Below are positions 10,247 through 20,496 of a DNA stretch of 64,000 nt, in pieces. The stretch covers positions 169,274 through 233,273 of the forward strand of contig NZ_LGCN01000085.1 of assembly GCF_001279005.1 (NCBI RefSeq), read 5' to 3'. The notes under the pieces are model-generated. The model did no database searches. It was not told the origin of the DNA and was given only the letters and a program-made list of their open reading frames with translations. Each line of letters begins with the position of its first letter. Position 1 is the stretch's first letter. The translations under genes were made by a program, and so were the position numbers. This DNA comes from Streptomyces caelestis. Its GTDB lineage: Bacteria > Actinomycetota > Actinomycetes > Streptomycetales > Streptomycetaceae.

Positions 10247-10663
10247 ATGGCCGCTGTGCACTACGAGAGCTACACCCAGGCGCGCGCCCATCTGAAGGAC
10301 CTCCTCGACGCGGCCGACGAGGGGCGGGTGGCGACCGTGCGCCGTGACTCCGGCCGCTCGGCAGTCGTGGACGTCGAGCGACTGCGCCGCTACCTGTCGC
10401 TCGTGTGCCCCTCGAAGGCCGAGGTGGTCGCGGAGGCGGGCGGCTGGTCCGTCTTCCTGCCCGGCCTGCCGCTGGCAGCCGACGGGGCCACGTTCGATGA
10501 AGCGATAGGGGAGATGGTCCAGGTCCTGCGCGAGTATGCCGAGGACTGGCAGGACAGGCTGCGGGTCGCCCCCAACCACGCGGAGAACTGGGGTCTGGTA
10601 CAGCTGATCGCCCTCAGCGAGGACGGACAACTGCGCGACTGGCTGGTGGGTGCTCCACAGTGA
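10247..10663 (+). CDS. Antitoxin-like protein, Phd/YefM-type N-terminus joined to HicB-like C-terminus
   Basis: A 138-residue protein. Residues 1-45 (YESYTQARAHLKDLLDAADEG, then a hydrophobic strand with SGRSAVVDVERL) look like a Phd/YefM DNA-binding antitoxin. The middle, GWSVFLPGLPLAADGATFDEA, resembles a HicB strand-helix unit. The ATG at 10247 follows GAGGAGG. Its TGA overlaps the next start (GTGA), so the two are translationally coupled in the usual antitoxin-first order. The assignment rests on order, operator and N-terminal similarity. Confidence 0.65.
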   Translation: MAAVHYESYTQARAHLKDLLDAADEGRVATVRRDSGRSAVVDVERLRRYLSLVCPSKAEVVAEAGGWSVFLPGLPLAADGATFDEAIGEMVQVLREYAEDWQDRLRVAPNHAENWGLVQLIALSEDGQLRDWLVGAPQ

Positions 10664-11085
10664 CCTGGCCCCAACCCGACCGTGAGAACCACGATCGTTT
10701 CTGCCGCGTCGAGAAGTGGGAACGCGTCCGGGATTCCCGCGGGCGCACCGGCACCCATCATGTGACCTACGAACTCACCTTGCACGACGGCAGGATCCTG
10801 CGAACGAGAATCTCGCACCCGGTGGACCGCACGGCGTACGGCCCCGCCATGTGGCGACACATCCTGCGGGACCAACTGGACGTCACCGAGGACGAGTTCT
10901 GGGCCTGCGCACAGCAGGGCGAACTGCCTGACCGGGGCGCTCCCGAGCCGCCACGCGAGGCACTCCCCGCCGACCTGGTGCATCTGCTCATTCACCGCGT
11001 GGGCGTCGGCGAGGACGCCGTGGCAAGGATGACCAAGGAGGAGGCGGTCGCGAGGCTCCAGGAGTACTGGACGGACGGGAGCTGA
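10660..11085 (+). CDS. Candidate toxin of a type II-like pair
   Basis: A 141-residue basic/acidic mixed protein starting with GTG in the GTGA overlap with the antitoxin-like gene. It contains HHVTYELTLHDGRILRTRISHPVDRTAYGP, a strand-rich core, and helical C-terminal segments. I do not see PIN, RelE, HicA or Fic catalytic motifs. Similar Streptomyces genes are usually named cytotoxic translational repressor. It may be a toxin by position only; the mechanism is unknown. Confidence 0.5.
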   Translation: MTWPQPDRENHDRFCRVEKWERVRDSRGRTGTHHVTYELTLHDGRILRTRISHPVDRTAYGPAMWRHILRDQLDVTEDEFWACAQQGELPDRGAPEPPREALPADLVHLLIHRVGVGEDAVARMTKEEAVARLQEYWTDGS

Positions 11086-11268
11086 GCCCGCGCTTCGACG
11101 CGAAAGGCGGAACCGATGTCCGCCAAGGGAACTCGCCCGCCCTGCGAAGGTCTCCCAGCCCGTGCTCGACGAAGATGTCCACGCCGTCCGTCGCGCCCGC
11201 CTGCGGATCTCGCATCGTCGCACATCGAGTCTCCCGTCCGGGGACCGATCGCACACCCGCCCATCGGC

Positions 11269-12156
11269 TCAGCAGGCGGCACGGAGACGGCTCCCCGAGC
11301 GGCAGCTTCGGCACCGTCCGGGTTCCGGTGCGCGGAACGCCTTGTCGCAGCCGTCGCAGGTCTGGAAGGGGAGGACGGCGGGGCGTTCGTCGCGGGGTGT
11401 CGGTGAGAGGGGCGGTGCGGGCAGCGGTGTCTCGCGCAGGCGGTAGGCGAGGATGCCCGCCGGACGGGTCAGGAAGCGGTCGGGGAGGCCTTCGGTCAGC
11501 AGCTTGACGATCTGCACCGTTCCCAGGCCTGCCGCGAGCCACCGGGAGACGGCCGGCGCCAGCCGGGCGGCTTCCCGCACGGACAGGAGCAGCCGGGGAT
11601 CGACCCGCTGCAGTGCGGTGAGCACGGCGACGGCCCGGGGGTCGGCGTCGGCGAGCGACGACGGCTCCGGTTCTGGCTCCGGGACGGTGGTGGCCGGTGC
11701 GGTGACCGGGCGCTTCCGGGGCCCTCGCGGGGTCGGTGGCTCGGGCGGTCCGTCCGGGTCCGGGTCCAGGTCCGGGTCCGGGTCGGGGTCCGTTCGCGGA
11801 TCGCCGCCGCCCGGGACGTCGTAGAAGTACGTCCGGGTGCGGATCTGCCCGGTGGGCAGGCGCTCGCGGCGGCGTTCCAGGTAGCCGGCGGCCTCCAGCT
11901 CCCGCAGGGCCCGGGAGATCAGGATCTCGCCCTCGGTGAAGTGCGCGCACAGGGCGGCGATGGACACGGGGGTGCCGGTGGGCAGGGAGAGGATGTAGAC
12001 CGCGACGCCGACGGTGACCGCGCTGCCGCGCCGCTGGGCGAGGGCGTTGGGGATCACGGTGAAGTCGGCGGTGAGGCGGGTGCGTACGTGGATCACGCCG
12101 GAAGTCGGGACTCCGGCGTCGGCGCGCAGGCGCGCGTTAGACTGCGGATCAGCCAT
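11269..12156 (-). CDS. Winged helix-turn-helix protein with Asp-Pro repeat and zinc ribbon
   Basis: A 295-residue protein starting MADPQSNARLRADAG. Residues ~20-110 form a replication-initiator/MarR-like winged helix (VSIAALCAHFTEGEILISRALRELEAAGYLERRRE). A linker of DP repeats (TDPDPDPDLDPDPDG) follows, then a helical region and a C-terminal CxxC...CxxC ribbon (CDGC...CRSC) that probably binds zinc. Such proteins occur widely in Streptomyces as predicted regulators; no target is known. It stands alone, with 280 bases of upstream sequence. Confidence 0.7.
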   Translation of the reverse strand: MADPQSNARLRADAGVPTSGVIHVRTRLTADFTVIPNALAQRRGSAVTVGVAVYILSLPTGTPVSIAALCAHFTEGEILISRALRELEAAGYLERRRERLPTGQIRTRTYFYDVPGGGDPRTDPDPDPDLDPDPDGPPEPPTPRGPRKRPVTAPATTVPEPEPEPSSLADADPRAVAVLTALQRVDPRLLLSVREAARLAPAVSRWLAAGLGTVQIVKLLTEGLPDRFLTRPAGILAYRLRETPLPAPPLSPTPRDERPAVLPFQTCDGCDKAFRAPEPGRCRSCRSGSRLRAAC

Positions 12157-12391
12157 CGGGAAGGTTCTGCTTCCTGATCGGTGAGGCCCTCGTTCCGGGA
12201 CGGCGAATCCCGGGCGGGGGCCGCATGTGTCTGCGGTTGCTGCGGCGAACGTAACCGCCCGATTCCCGCACCTGCAAGCCAGTCACTCGCACGGGTGACG
12301 CGGGCCTTCCGGCGGGGAGGGTGGGCGGGCGGGTAGTTCTTTCCCCCGGTTCTTTGGGGAGGTCAGTGGCCCACCGGCCCCTCGCGGACGA

Positions 12392-12430
12392 GGCACCGGC
12401 GGACCCGTACAAGGGCCCGCGACCGGTGCC
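12392..12430 (-). terminator. Hairpin behind the DUF397 pair
   Basis: GGCACCGG at 12392-12399 pairs with CCGGTGCC at 12423-12430, enclosing further short pairing, nine bases after the last DUF397 stop on the minus strand. Confidence 0.5.
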
Positions 12431-12438
12431 CCGTCGAC

Positions 12439-12657
12439 TCAGACGCGGTGGCGGTCGGTCTTCAACTCGCCTATGAACGCGGCCCAGGAGACGGCTTCGA
12501 AGCACAGTGCCGGACCGTGCGGGGCCTTGCTGTCACGGACGGGGACGACGGCTCGAAACCCGTCGGCCACTTCCACGCAGTTGCCGCCTTCCTGATTGCT
12601 GTAGCTGCTCCTGCGCCACACGGCGACGCTCGGATCAGGACGGGACGTTCGCTCCAC
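12439..12657 (-). CDS. DUF397 protein, downstream copy
   Basis: A 72-residue protein with the DUF397 core: VAVWRRSSYSNQEGGNCVEVADGF, then VPVRDSKAPHGPAL and SWAAFIGELK. DUF397 proteins sit beside DUF5753 helix-turn-helix regulators and are thought to act as partners or antagonists. GTG start at 12657 with a GAGGG upstream. It is nearly identical to the copy at 12669-12887, indicating a recent tandem duplication. Confidence 0.88.
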   Translation of the reverse strand: MERTSRPDPSVAVWRRSSYSNQEGGNCVEVADGFRAVVPVRDSKAPHGPALCFEAVSWAAFIGELKTDRHRV

Positions 12658-12668
12658 GGTTGCACCCC

Positions 12669-12887
12669 TCAGGGACGGCGATGCCCGGTCTTCAACTCGC
12701 CTATGAACGCGGCCCAGGAAGCGACTTCGAAGCGCAACGCCGGACCGTGCGGGGCCTTGCTGTCACGGACGGGGACGACGCCGGGGAATCCGTCCGCCAC
12801 CTCCACGCAATTGCCGCCTTCCTGATTGCTGTAGCTGCTCCTGCGCCACACGGCGACGCTCAGATCGGGATGGGACTTTCGCTCCAC
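12669..12887 (-). CDS. DUF397 protein, upstream copy
   Basis: A 72-residue sister of the downstream copy; the two differ at about a dozen residues, mostly near the ends. The GTG start at 12887 lies inside the 3' part of the regulator gene in another frame, so translation of this gene is probably coupled to that of the regulator. The DUF5753 regulator is upstream, the downstream copy 11 bases after. Confidence 0.85.
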   Translation of the reverse strand: MERKSHPDLSVAVWRRSSYSNQEGGNCVEVADGFPGVVPVRDSKAPHGPALRFEVASWAAFIGELKTGHRRP

Positions 12888-13707
12888 GGTTGTAGCCCTC
12901 CATCACGGATCGGATCATGTCGAGGGACATGAGCGGGGGCAGAGCTGCCGCCCGCAGCCGATCGTAGGTCAGCGCGAAGCTCCTGACCTCGTGCGGATCC
13001 TCCACGAGTTGCCCGTAATGCGCGCCCTCCGTGTAGGCGACCTCCGAGCCGTCCGGCAGGGTGAGGAGTGTGAGAGAGCCACCCATGACCTCGTGCTCGC
13101 CCTGGTTGAAGGGCAGCACCTGCACGGTGATGTGAGGTTCCGATCCAATCCCGAGCAGCCGCGCCAACTGCTCATGCATCACCGGCTTACCGCCGACAGG
13201 ACGCCTGAGCACCGACTCATCGAGAACCACCCACAGATCGGGGCGATCGGGCATGCCGAGACGCTCCTGCCGTCCCATACGGACACCGACCCGCTCCTCC
13301 AACTGCTCCTCGTTACCGAGCGTTCGACCGACTTTCAGTACAGCTCGCGCGTACGCTTCCGTCTGCAACAAGCCCGGGACCACATGCGCCGCATACTCGC
13401 GGACGACCACCGCCCGCTCCGAGTGCTCCATGAACTTCCGCGACCAGTCCGGGAACGCCTCCCGGTACACGTACGGCCAGAGCTCGACGAGCAGGTCGTC
13501 CGCCCCGAGGGCGGCATCCAGTGCACGCGCCAGCTCCAGCGTCGGCTTCGCCCCCGACGCCCGCTCGATCTGGGTGATCCGCGTGCCCACCACGTGCGTC
13601 CTGGTGCCGAGCTCGGCCTGGGTCAGTCCGGCCGCCGTACGGAGCCTGCGCACCCGCGCCCCGAACAGGGCCGCCATCGACGCGCTGGGGTCAATTGCGT
13701 TGGCCAA
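12763..13707 (-). CDS. Helix-turn-helix regulator with DUF5753 domain
   Basis: About 314 residues. An XRE-type helix-turn-helix is at the N-terminus (GARVRRLRTAAGLTQAELG... THVVGTRITQIERASG), followed by a DUF5753 domain (EYAAHVVPGLLQTEAYARAV, DESVLRRPVGG, VQVLPFNQGEHEVMGG). I chose the TTG at 13707 because AAGGAACGGAAG precedes it and LANAIDPSAS leads into the domain; an ATG at 13677 is the alternative. The frame stays open 125 bases into the DUF397 gene, giving an Arg-rich tail (GRRQLRGGGGRIPRRRPRP). Confidence 0.78.
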   Translation of the reverse strand: MANAIDPSASMAALFGARVRRLRTAAGLTQAELGTRTHVVGTRITQIERASGAKPTLELARALDAALGADDLLVELWPYVYREAFPDWSRKFMEHSERAVVVREYAAHVVPGLLQTEAYARAVLKVGRTLGNEEQLEERVGVRMGRQERLGMPDRPDLWVVLDESVLRRPVGGKPVMHEQLARLLGIGSEPHITVQVLPFNQGEHEVMGGSLTLLTLPDGSEVAYTEGAHYGQLVEDPHEVRSFALTYDRLRAAALPPLMSLDMIRSVMEGYNRGAKVPSRSERRRVAQEQLQQSGRRQLRGGGGRIPRRRPRP

Positions 13708-13852
13708 AGCGTCACTTCCGTTCCTTATGGCCTGAAAGGTAAGTCCGCGCCCTCTGTCGAGCGTAGGGCGATCGGACGATCCTTGAACACGGAATGTGAT
13801 GACTCGTGTACACCACGAGACGTCTGTGCTCGACAGGCAAGGACGGAAAGCC

Positions 13853-14353
13853 GTGCTGACAGGAACGACCACTCACCAGGACGAGCCGGAACGGGGCGCC
13901 GCCCCCGTCGCCGCGGAGGCACGCGGACAGTTCGCCTCCTCGCCGCGGGGCGCGCGGCTCGCCCGGCGGCACGCCGTGCGGTGGATGGAGGAGTGGGGCC
14001 ACCCGCCGGCGTCGGACGCGTCGTGCGCGGTCGCCCTCGTCGTCGGGGAACTCGCGGCGAACGCCGTACGACACGGCCGGGTCCCCGGACACGACTTCGG
14101 CCTGCGGATCGCCCTCGACGCGGTGACGGGCCTGGTGCGGGTCGAGGTCGCGGACGCCGCCGCCGCGAAGCGACCGCCCGAATGCGCGCCCTCGTCGTGT
14201 CCCGAAGGCGAGTCCGGCCGGGGTCTGCTCCTGGTGGAGGCCCTGGCCCTGCGCTGGGGAACGGAACCTCGCCGGCCCGTCGGCAAGACGGTGTGGGCGG
14301 AGGTGTCCACGGAGCCGGTGAGTACCTGTACGAGTACCCGTACTCATGTCTGA
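13853..14353 (+). CDS. ATP-binding protein of the anti-sigma/HATPase type
   Basis: A ~166-residue single-domain GHKL ATPase resembling RsbW-like serine kinases. The N box is LVVGELAANAVRHGR, the G1-like region VEVADAAAAKRPPE, and a glycine motif GESGRGLLLVEALALRWG. These proteins are abundant in Streptomyces and often pair with DUF5753/DUF397 loci, as here, where it is divergent from the regulator. GTG at 13853 follows AAGGACGGAAA; an ATG at 13796 is an alternative. No aspartate-rich G2 is obvious, so activity is uncertain. Confidence 0.78.
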   Translation: MLTGTTTHQDEPERGAAPVAAEARGQFASSPRGARLARRHAVRWMEEWGHPPASDASCAVALVVGELAANAVRHGRVPGHDFGLRIALDAVTGLVRVEVADAAAAKRPPECAPSSCPEGESGRGLLLVEALALRWGTEPRRPVGKTVWAEVSTEPVSTCTSTRTHV

Positions 14354-14411
14354 GCGAGCCCTTCGGGTCACTGTGGTGATCATCAACCCGTACCGGCTCG
14401 AAGGGCCTTCC

Positions 14412-15071
14412 ATGTCGACCTCTCCTCGCCACCGTGCGCGGCAGTTCCTCGCGCTCGCCACGGGCGGCCTGCTCGCCCGGTGCTATCTGGCCGTCGTCGC
14501 CCTCGGCGTCCTGGTTCTGTTCGTCGCCCCGGACAGCCCGTACGCCATGGCGCCGGCGCTGCTCACGGCGCCGCTCTCCTTCCTGCCCGTGGCCCTCCCG
14601 TTCGGAGCCGGGACCGCGGGAGGCGGGGCGGCCGAGGTGGTGGCCGCCGGGCTGTGGGGCGGGTGGCTGCTGCTGTGCGCCCTGGTGAACGCCGCCGCGC
14701 TCGGCGCGCTCGCCCGCAGGCAGGACCGGGCGCCCTCCGTGCGCCCGCCCGGGCGGCGGACGCTGCTCGCGGCCGCCGTGGACAACTGGCCCGCGCGGGG
14801 CTACGTCGCCGTGGTCGCGGCGGCGCTGGGTTTCTTCCTGTACGCCGTGCTGCTGTCCCCGGATCCCGGTTTCGCGGCGATATGGCCCCTCCTCGCGGCG
14901 GCGCCGCTCAGCTTCCTCGCCGTAGCGGTCCCGGTACCCGCCGAGTACTCCTCGCTCCCCTGGCTGGGCTCGCTGGTCTTCTTCGTCGGCGTGGTCCTGG
15001 CGGGGCTGGTCAACGCCGTGCTGGTCGGCCTGCTCACCCGGAGGCTGAGGGTCCGGCCCGCAGGGCGGTGA
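14412..15071 (+). CDS. Membrane protein with two repeated four-helix-like halves
   Basis: A ~219-residue integral membrane protein starting MSTSPRHRARQFLALATGG. Two halves repeat the same pattern: ARCYLAVVALGVLVLF ... PLSFLPVALPF and ARGYVAVVAAALGFFL ... PLSFLAVAVPV, so the gene arose by internal duplication. About six to seven hydrophobic segments. SCO-type membrane proteins of this kind have no known function. The ATG at 14412 is preferred, since an earlier one would overlap the preceding gene. Confidence 0.7.
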   Translation: MSTSPRHRARQFLALATGGLLARCYLAVVALGVLVLFVAPDSPYAMAPALLTAPLSFLPVALPFGAGTAGGGAAEVVAAGLWGGWLLLCALVNAAALGALARRQDRAPSVRPPGRRTLLAAAVDNWPARGYVAVVAAALGFFLYAVLLSPDPGFAAIWPLLAAAPLSFLAVAVPVPAEYSSLPWLGSLVFFVGVVLAGLVNAVLVGLLTRRLRVRPAGR

Positions 15072-15080
15072 GGCGGGCGG

Positions 15081-15707
15081 CTAGTCCCGCACCGGGTTGC
15101 CGTTCAGCTTGCGCCGCTCCCAGCGGTTGGGGTGGCGGACGACCACTCCCGCCATGCCGCCGGACCCGGTGAGCCGGATCAGCGGGGTGCCCGGGAGCCG
15201 GTCGGACGTGGTCCTGTCCTTCAGGCCGCCGATGCCGGGGTCCAGGGCGCCGGTGTCCGCGGCCCAGCCGTCGGGGATGACGATCGTGACACCGGCCGCC
15301 TCCCCGTACGCCTCCACCGTGACCTCCGGGAGGCGGCACTCGGCCCGGGTGAAGTCGAGCTTCACACCCCCCAGGCCTCCGTGGGCGATCACGTGTCCGG
15401 GGACCTCCCAGCGTCCGGGGCCCCGGGACGCTCCGTGGAGGCCGCCCTTGAGCACCAGGGGCGGCTGCCGGCTCCCGGGGGGCTCCCGCCGCGGCAGGTC
15501 GGCGGTCAGGACGGCCAGCTCGGCGTAGGTCTTGGAGGTCAGCGCCTGCTCCAGGCGCGCGTCCAGCTCGTCGAGGTCGATGCGCCCCTCGGCCGCCGCG
15601 TCGCGCAGCTGCTCCACCACCGCTTCCCGGTCGTCGTGGGAGGCGCGGAGCTCGCCCGGGGGAACGGGGTGCGGGAAGGGCTCCGGAGACTGGGCTGTCA
15701 TGGGCAC
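15081..15707 (-). CDS. DUF1707 domain protein
   Basis: A 208-residue soluble protein. The N-terminal DUF1707 (SHDDREAVVEQLRDAAAEGRIDLDELDARLEQALTSKTYAELAVLTADL) is followed by a C-terminal beta-rich segment (VTVEAYGEAAGVTIVIPDGWAADTGA) like the DUF4097/cell-wall LiaF type. The pairing is common in actinobacteria, where similar proteins are tied to envelope stress, but this one lacks a membrane helix. Convergent with the membrane-protein gene at 14412. Confidence 0.85.
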   Translation of the reverse strand: MPMTAQSPEPFPHPVPPGELRASHDDREAVVEQLRDAAAEGRIDLDELDARLEQALTSKTYAELAVLTADLPRREPPGSRQPPLVLKGGLHGASRGPGRWEVPGHVIAHGGLGGVKLDFTRAECRLPEVTVEAYGEAAGVTIVIPDGWAADTGALDPGIGGLKDRTTSDRLPGTPLIRLTGSGGMAGVVVRHPNRWERRKLNGNPVRD

Positions 15708-15745
15708 AAGAATAAGCAGCCGACGGGCCGAACGGACCGGGCACG

Positions 15746-15803
15746 GGAGAGCCCGCCCCCGGGACCGGCCGTGGTGCGGTCGGTGTCGGGGGGCGGGCTC
15801 TCC
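15746..15803 (-). terminator. Terminator behind the YbjN gene
   Basis: GGAGAGCCCGCCCCC (15746-15760) pairs perfectly with GGGGGCGGGCTCTCC (15789-15803), 28 bases after the YbjN stop. Confidence 0.75.
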
Positions 15804-15831
15804 TCGCGTACGGCGCGTGTACCGAGACGGA

Positions 15832-16359
15832 CTACTCGTCGTCCTCGGGCTTGTCCGCCTCGTTGATCTCCTGCTCCAGGCCGAGCTGCTCGACCAGCCA
15901 CTTGTCGAACTCGATCGCGGCCCGCACCCAGCTCACCGTCGACGAGACGAAGTGCTCCAGGCTGACGCCCATGCCGATCAGCATCTGGGCCTCACCGATG
16001 AGGCGGACCGTGCCGTCGTCGTGGGTGTGGGTGTAGACCTTGGGCCACAGGGTGCGCCGGTTCCAGTCGTCGACGGACTCGAGCAGCTGCGGCTTCTCGT
16101 CGATCTGGTGCGGCCGGTCGTAGAACGTCCGGACGGAGAAGATCTGCTGGTCGCCCTCACCGCGGAACATGAAGTAGGTGCGGAACTGCTCCCACGGCGC
16201 CGCGAGGTCACCCTCGTCGTCGACGACGTACTTGAGCTCCATCTGGTCGAGGAGCTGCTTCACGAGGTCCTGGTCCGGGACGACGGGGCCCGCCGGTCCT
16301 TGCGGCTGCGGCTCGGGCTGGCCCCCGAAATTCGGGATCGAGGACGGATCGATGGTCAT
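15832..16359 (-). CDS. YbjN domain protein
   Basis: A 175-residue acidic protein, MTIDPSSIPNFGG..., with the YbjN-type fold: two helix-strand segments, LVKQLLDQMELKYVVDDEGDLAAPWEQFRTYFMF and VYTHTHDDGTVRLIGEAQMLIGMGVSLEHF. YbjN proteins are assumed chaperone-like or type III effector-chaperone-fold proteins; in Streptomyces their role is unknown. It is not linked in an operon with clpB, since a terminator sits between. Confidence 0.8.
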   Translation of the reverse strand: MTIDPSSIPNFGGQPEPQPQGPAGPVVPDQDLVKQLLDQMELKYVVDDEGDLAAPWEQFRTYFMFRGEGDQQIFSVRTFYDRPHQIDEKPQLLESVDDWNRRTLWPKVYTHTHDDGTVRLIGEAQMLIGMGVSLEHFVSSTVSWVRAAIEFDKWLVEQLGLEQEINEADKPEDDE

Positions 16360-16497
16360 ACTGGGACACTCCTACGTCGTCTGGCGTCCGGCCGTCGCTG
16401 AGACCAGACGTACATCCCACCCTCTCTCTCTTGCCCTGTGCCGGGCAACCTGCCCCGGCCGACAGCCGCCGTCGAATCGGCCGTCGGCGCGAATGGC

Positions 16498-16535
16498 GGG
16501 GTCCCGTCCCGGCCCCTCGGCCGGGACGGGACCCC
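16498..16535 (-). terminator. Terminator behind clpB
   Basis: GGGGTCCCGTCCCGG (16498-16512) pairs with CCGGGACGGGACCCC (16521-16535), right after the clpB stop codon. Confidence 0.8.
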
Positions 16536-16539
16536 CGGG

Positions 16540-19137
<2,598 letters not shown>

Positions 19138-19205
19138 GTATCCGTTCTCCTCCTTGCGGTGACCCGTCAGCGGCCTTCACGGCTGACTCGGTCAACGTAC
19201 ACAAA

Positions 19206-19226
19206 CTTGAGTCTATTCCACTCAAG
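19206..19226. promoter_or_regulatory. HAIR operator (HspR) of clpB
   Basis: CTTGAGT, seven bases, ACTCAAG: a perfect match to the HspR-associated inverted repeat. It lies between clpB and the divergent PPOX gene at 19266, so the latter may also respond to heat shock. Confidence 0.93.
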
Positions 19227-19265
19227 GTGGCGGACGGGAGTGCGACAGGGGCTAAGTTCCGGTCC

Positions 19266-19682
19266 ATGACCACCACGTACTCGGTAGATCCGGGCGATCC
19301 GGACGCCTCGTATCTCGGCTTCTGGCGCGAGAAGCACCTGTGCACGCTGACCACCCTCCGTCCGGACGGCACCCCGCACCTGGTACCCGTCGGGGTGACA
19401 TACGACCCCGAGGCGCGGATCGCCCGGGTGATCACCAGCGGGACGAGCGCGAAGGCGCGCCATGTGCGGGCGGCGGGGGCGCGGGGCGCGGCCGTCGCGG
19501 TCTGCCAGGTGGACGGCCGGCGGTGGGCCACGCTGGAGGGGCGGGCCGTGGTCCGCGCGGACCGGGAGAGCGTCGCGGAGGCGGAGCGGCGGTACGCGGA
19601 GCGCTACGGGCGGACGCCGCGGCCGAACCCGTCCCGGGTGGTCATCGAGATCGCGCTCACGCGCGCGATGGGACGCGGGTGA
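19266..19682 (+). CDS. Pyridoxamine 5'-phosphate oxidase-family protein (F420/FMN split-barrel)
   Basis: A 138-residue split-barrel protein of the PPOX class, probably binding F420 or a flavin. The core is ASYLGFWREKHLCTLTTLRPDGTPHLVPVGVTYD, then VITSGTSAKARHVRA and WATLEGRAVV. The real start MTTTYSVDPG at 19266 is 39 bases after an earlier methionine lacking family character. It is divergent from clpB across the HAIR box. Substrate and cofactor are not decided by sequence. Confidence 0.82.
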   Translation: MTTTYSVDPGDPDASYLGFWREKHLCTLTTLRPDGTPHLVPVGVTYDPEARIARVITSGTSAKARHVRAAGARGAAVAVCQVDGRRWATLEGRAVVRADRESVAEAERRYAERYGRTPRPNPSRVVIEIALTRAMGRG

Positions 19683-19766
19683 GGCGGGCCGCGCGGTCCG
19701 GGCGCCGAACGGCGGCTTCCGGCCATCACGCGGCCGGTCCGATACCCGGACATGTCCGGGAAAACT

Positions 19767-19807
19767 GCAGCGGCGTCACCGTGTTCAGGTCACGGTGACG
19801 CCGCTGC
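19767..19807. terminator. Bidirectional terminator
   Basis: A 17-bp perfect stem, GCAGCGGCGTCACCGTG (19767-19783) with CACGGTGACGCCGCTGC (19791-19807), loop of seven bases, between the convergent PPOX gene and the peptide operon. Confidence 0.85.
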
Positions 19808-19850
19808 GGGGGGAAGCACCTGCGCGATCTTTTACGACGGGGGAATCGCG

Positions 19851-20186
19851 TCAGGCACTGCGGGGGGTGGCCGAGATGGTCCGCGGGGCGGGGGAGTCGG
19901 ACTCCACCTGCCGATGGTCCCGCTGGTCCAGGTTCACAAAGATCATTCCGTACCGGATGGCACACCGCACGGGCTGCGGCGCCCCCCTGGGCCGCCGCAG
20001 GCACCGGTACGCCCGTACGTCCCCGTCCTCGTCGCGGGTGACGACGACCGGTTCACCGAAGACGGTCACCATCAACGAGTCACCGCTGTGGGGGATGGCG
20101 GTGACCAGGTCGATGAAGTGCCATCCGGACCGGTAGGCGGTCGCCATCTCCCTGCGGAAGGAGCGGTCGTCGGGTGGAGTAGCCAT
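19851..20186 (-). CDS. Rieske-like small protein lacking cluster ligands
   Basis: A 111-residue protein starting MATPPDDRSFRREMATAYRSGWHFIDL. The stretch GEPVVVTRDEDGDVRAYRCLRRPRG and IRYGMIFVNLDQ follow the pattern of the Rieske domain of ring-hydroxylating oxygenases, where the usual C-x-H and C-x-x-H ligands would sit; here the first motif reads CLRRPRG and no histidines are present, so no 2Fe-2S cluster is expected. Its ATG is one base after the stop of the ADSVW-repeat peptide gene, which implies coupled translation. Function unknown. Confidence 0.65.
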   Translation of the reverse strand: MATPPDDRSFRREMATAYRSGWHFIDLVTAIPHSGDSLMVTVFGEPVVVTRDEDGDVRAYRCLRRPRGAPQPVRCAIRYGMIFVNLDQRDHRQVESDSPAPRTISATPRSA

Positions 20187-20187
20187 G

Positions 20188-20391
20188 TCAAGCCCACACG
20201 CTGTCAGCCGTCTGCGCGGGGCCGGCGGCCCACACGCTGTCGGCAACCGGTGCGTCCTGCGCGACGATCGGCGGCCACACGCTGTCCGCCCGGACGTCTT
20301 CCTTCGCCTCGGAGAGGCCGCCCGCTATTCCGAAGGCCACACCGACGGAGAAGGCGGCGACAAGCACCGAGCGAAGCATTTTCTTACCCAT
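20188..20391 (-). CDS. Secreted or membrane-tethered small peptide with three ADSVW repeats
   Basis: A 67-residue peptide. MGKKMLRSVLVAAFSVGVAFGIAGG is a typical signal/anchor (positive end, hydrophobic core). After it, ADSVW occurs at residues 35-39, 50-54 and 62-66, the last one next to the C-terminus, joined by Pro/Ala-rich spacers. The DNA repeats as CCACACGCTGTC three times. The start ATG at 20391 is chosen because MGKKM directly precedes the signal core. Divergent from a LuxR-type regulator and followed immediately by the Rieske-like gene. It may be a signal or modified-peptide precursor, but no function is known. Confidence 0.65.
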   Translation of the reverse strand: MGKKMLRSVLVAAFSVGVAFGIAGGLSEAKEDVRADSVWPPIVAQDAPVADSVWAAGPAQTADSVWA

Positions 20392-20496
20392 AGTCGGCTT
20401 CGTCCTCACTTGAAGGTCCCCTCTGTCCCCCGTCGAGTACGACGATGGCTCATTCGGGCACATCATGGCCACACGATCGGTGCATCATGTTCCTGC

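Noticed and set aside
19851..20186. A functional Rieske iron-sulfur protein
   Set aside because: No histidine ligands and only CLRRPRG in place of the first CxH motif.
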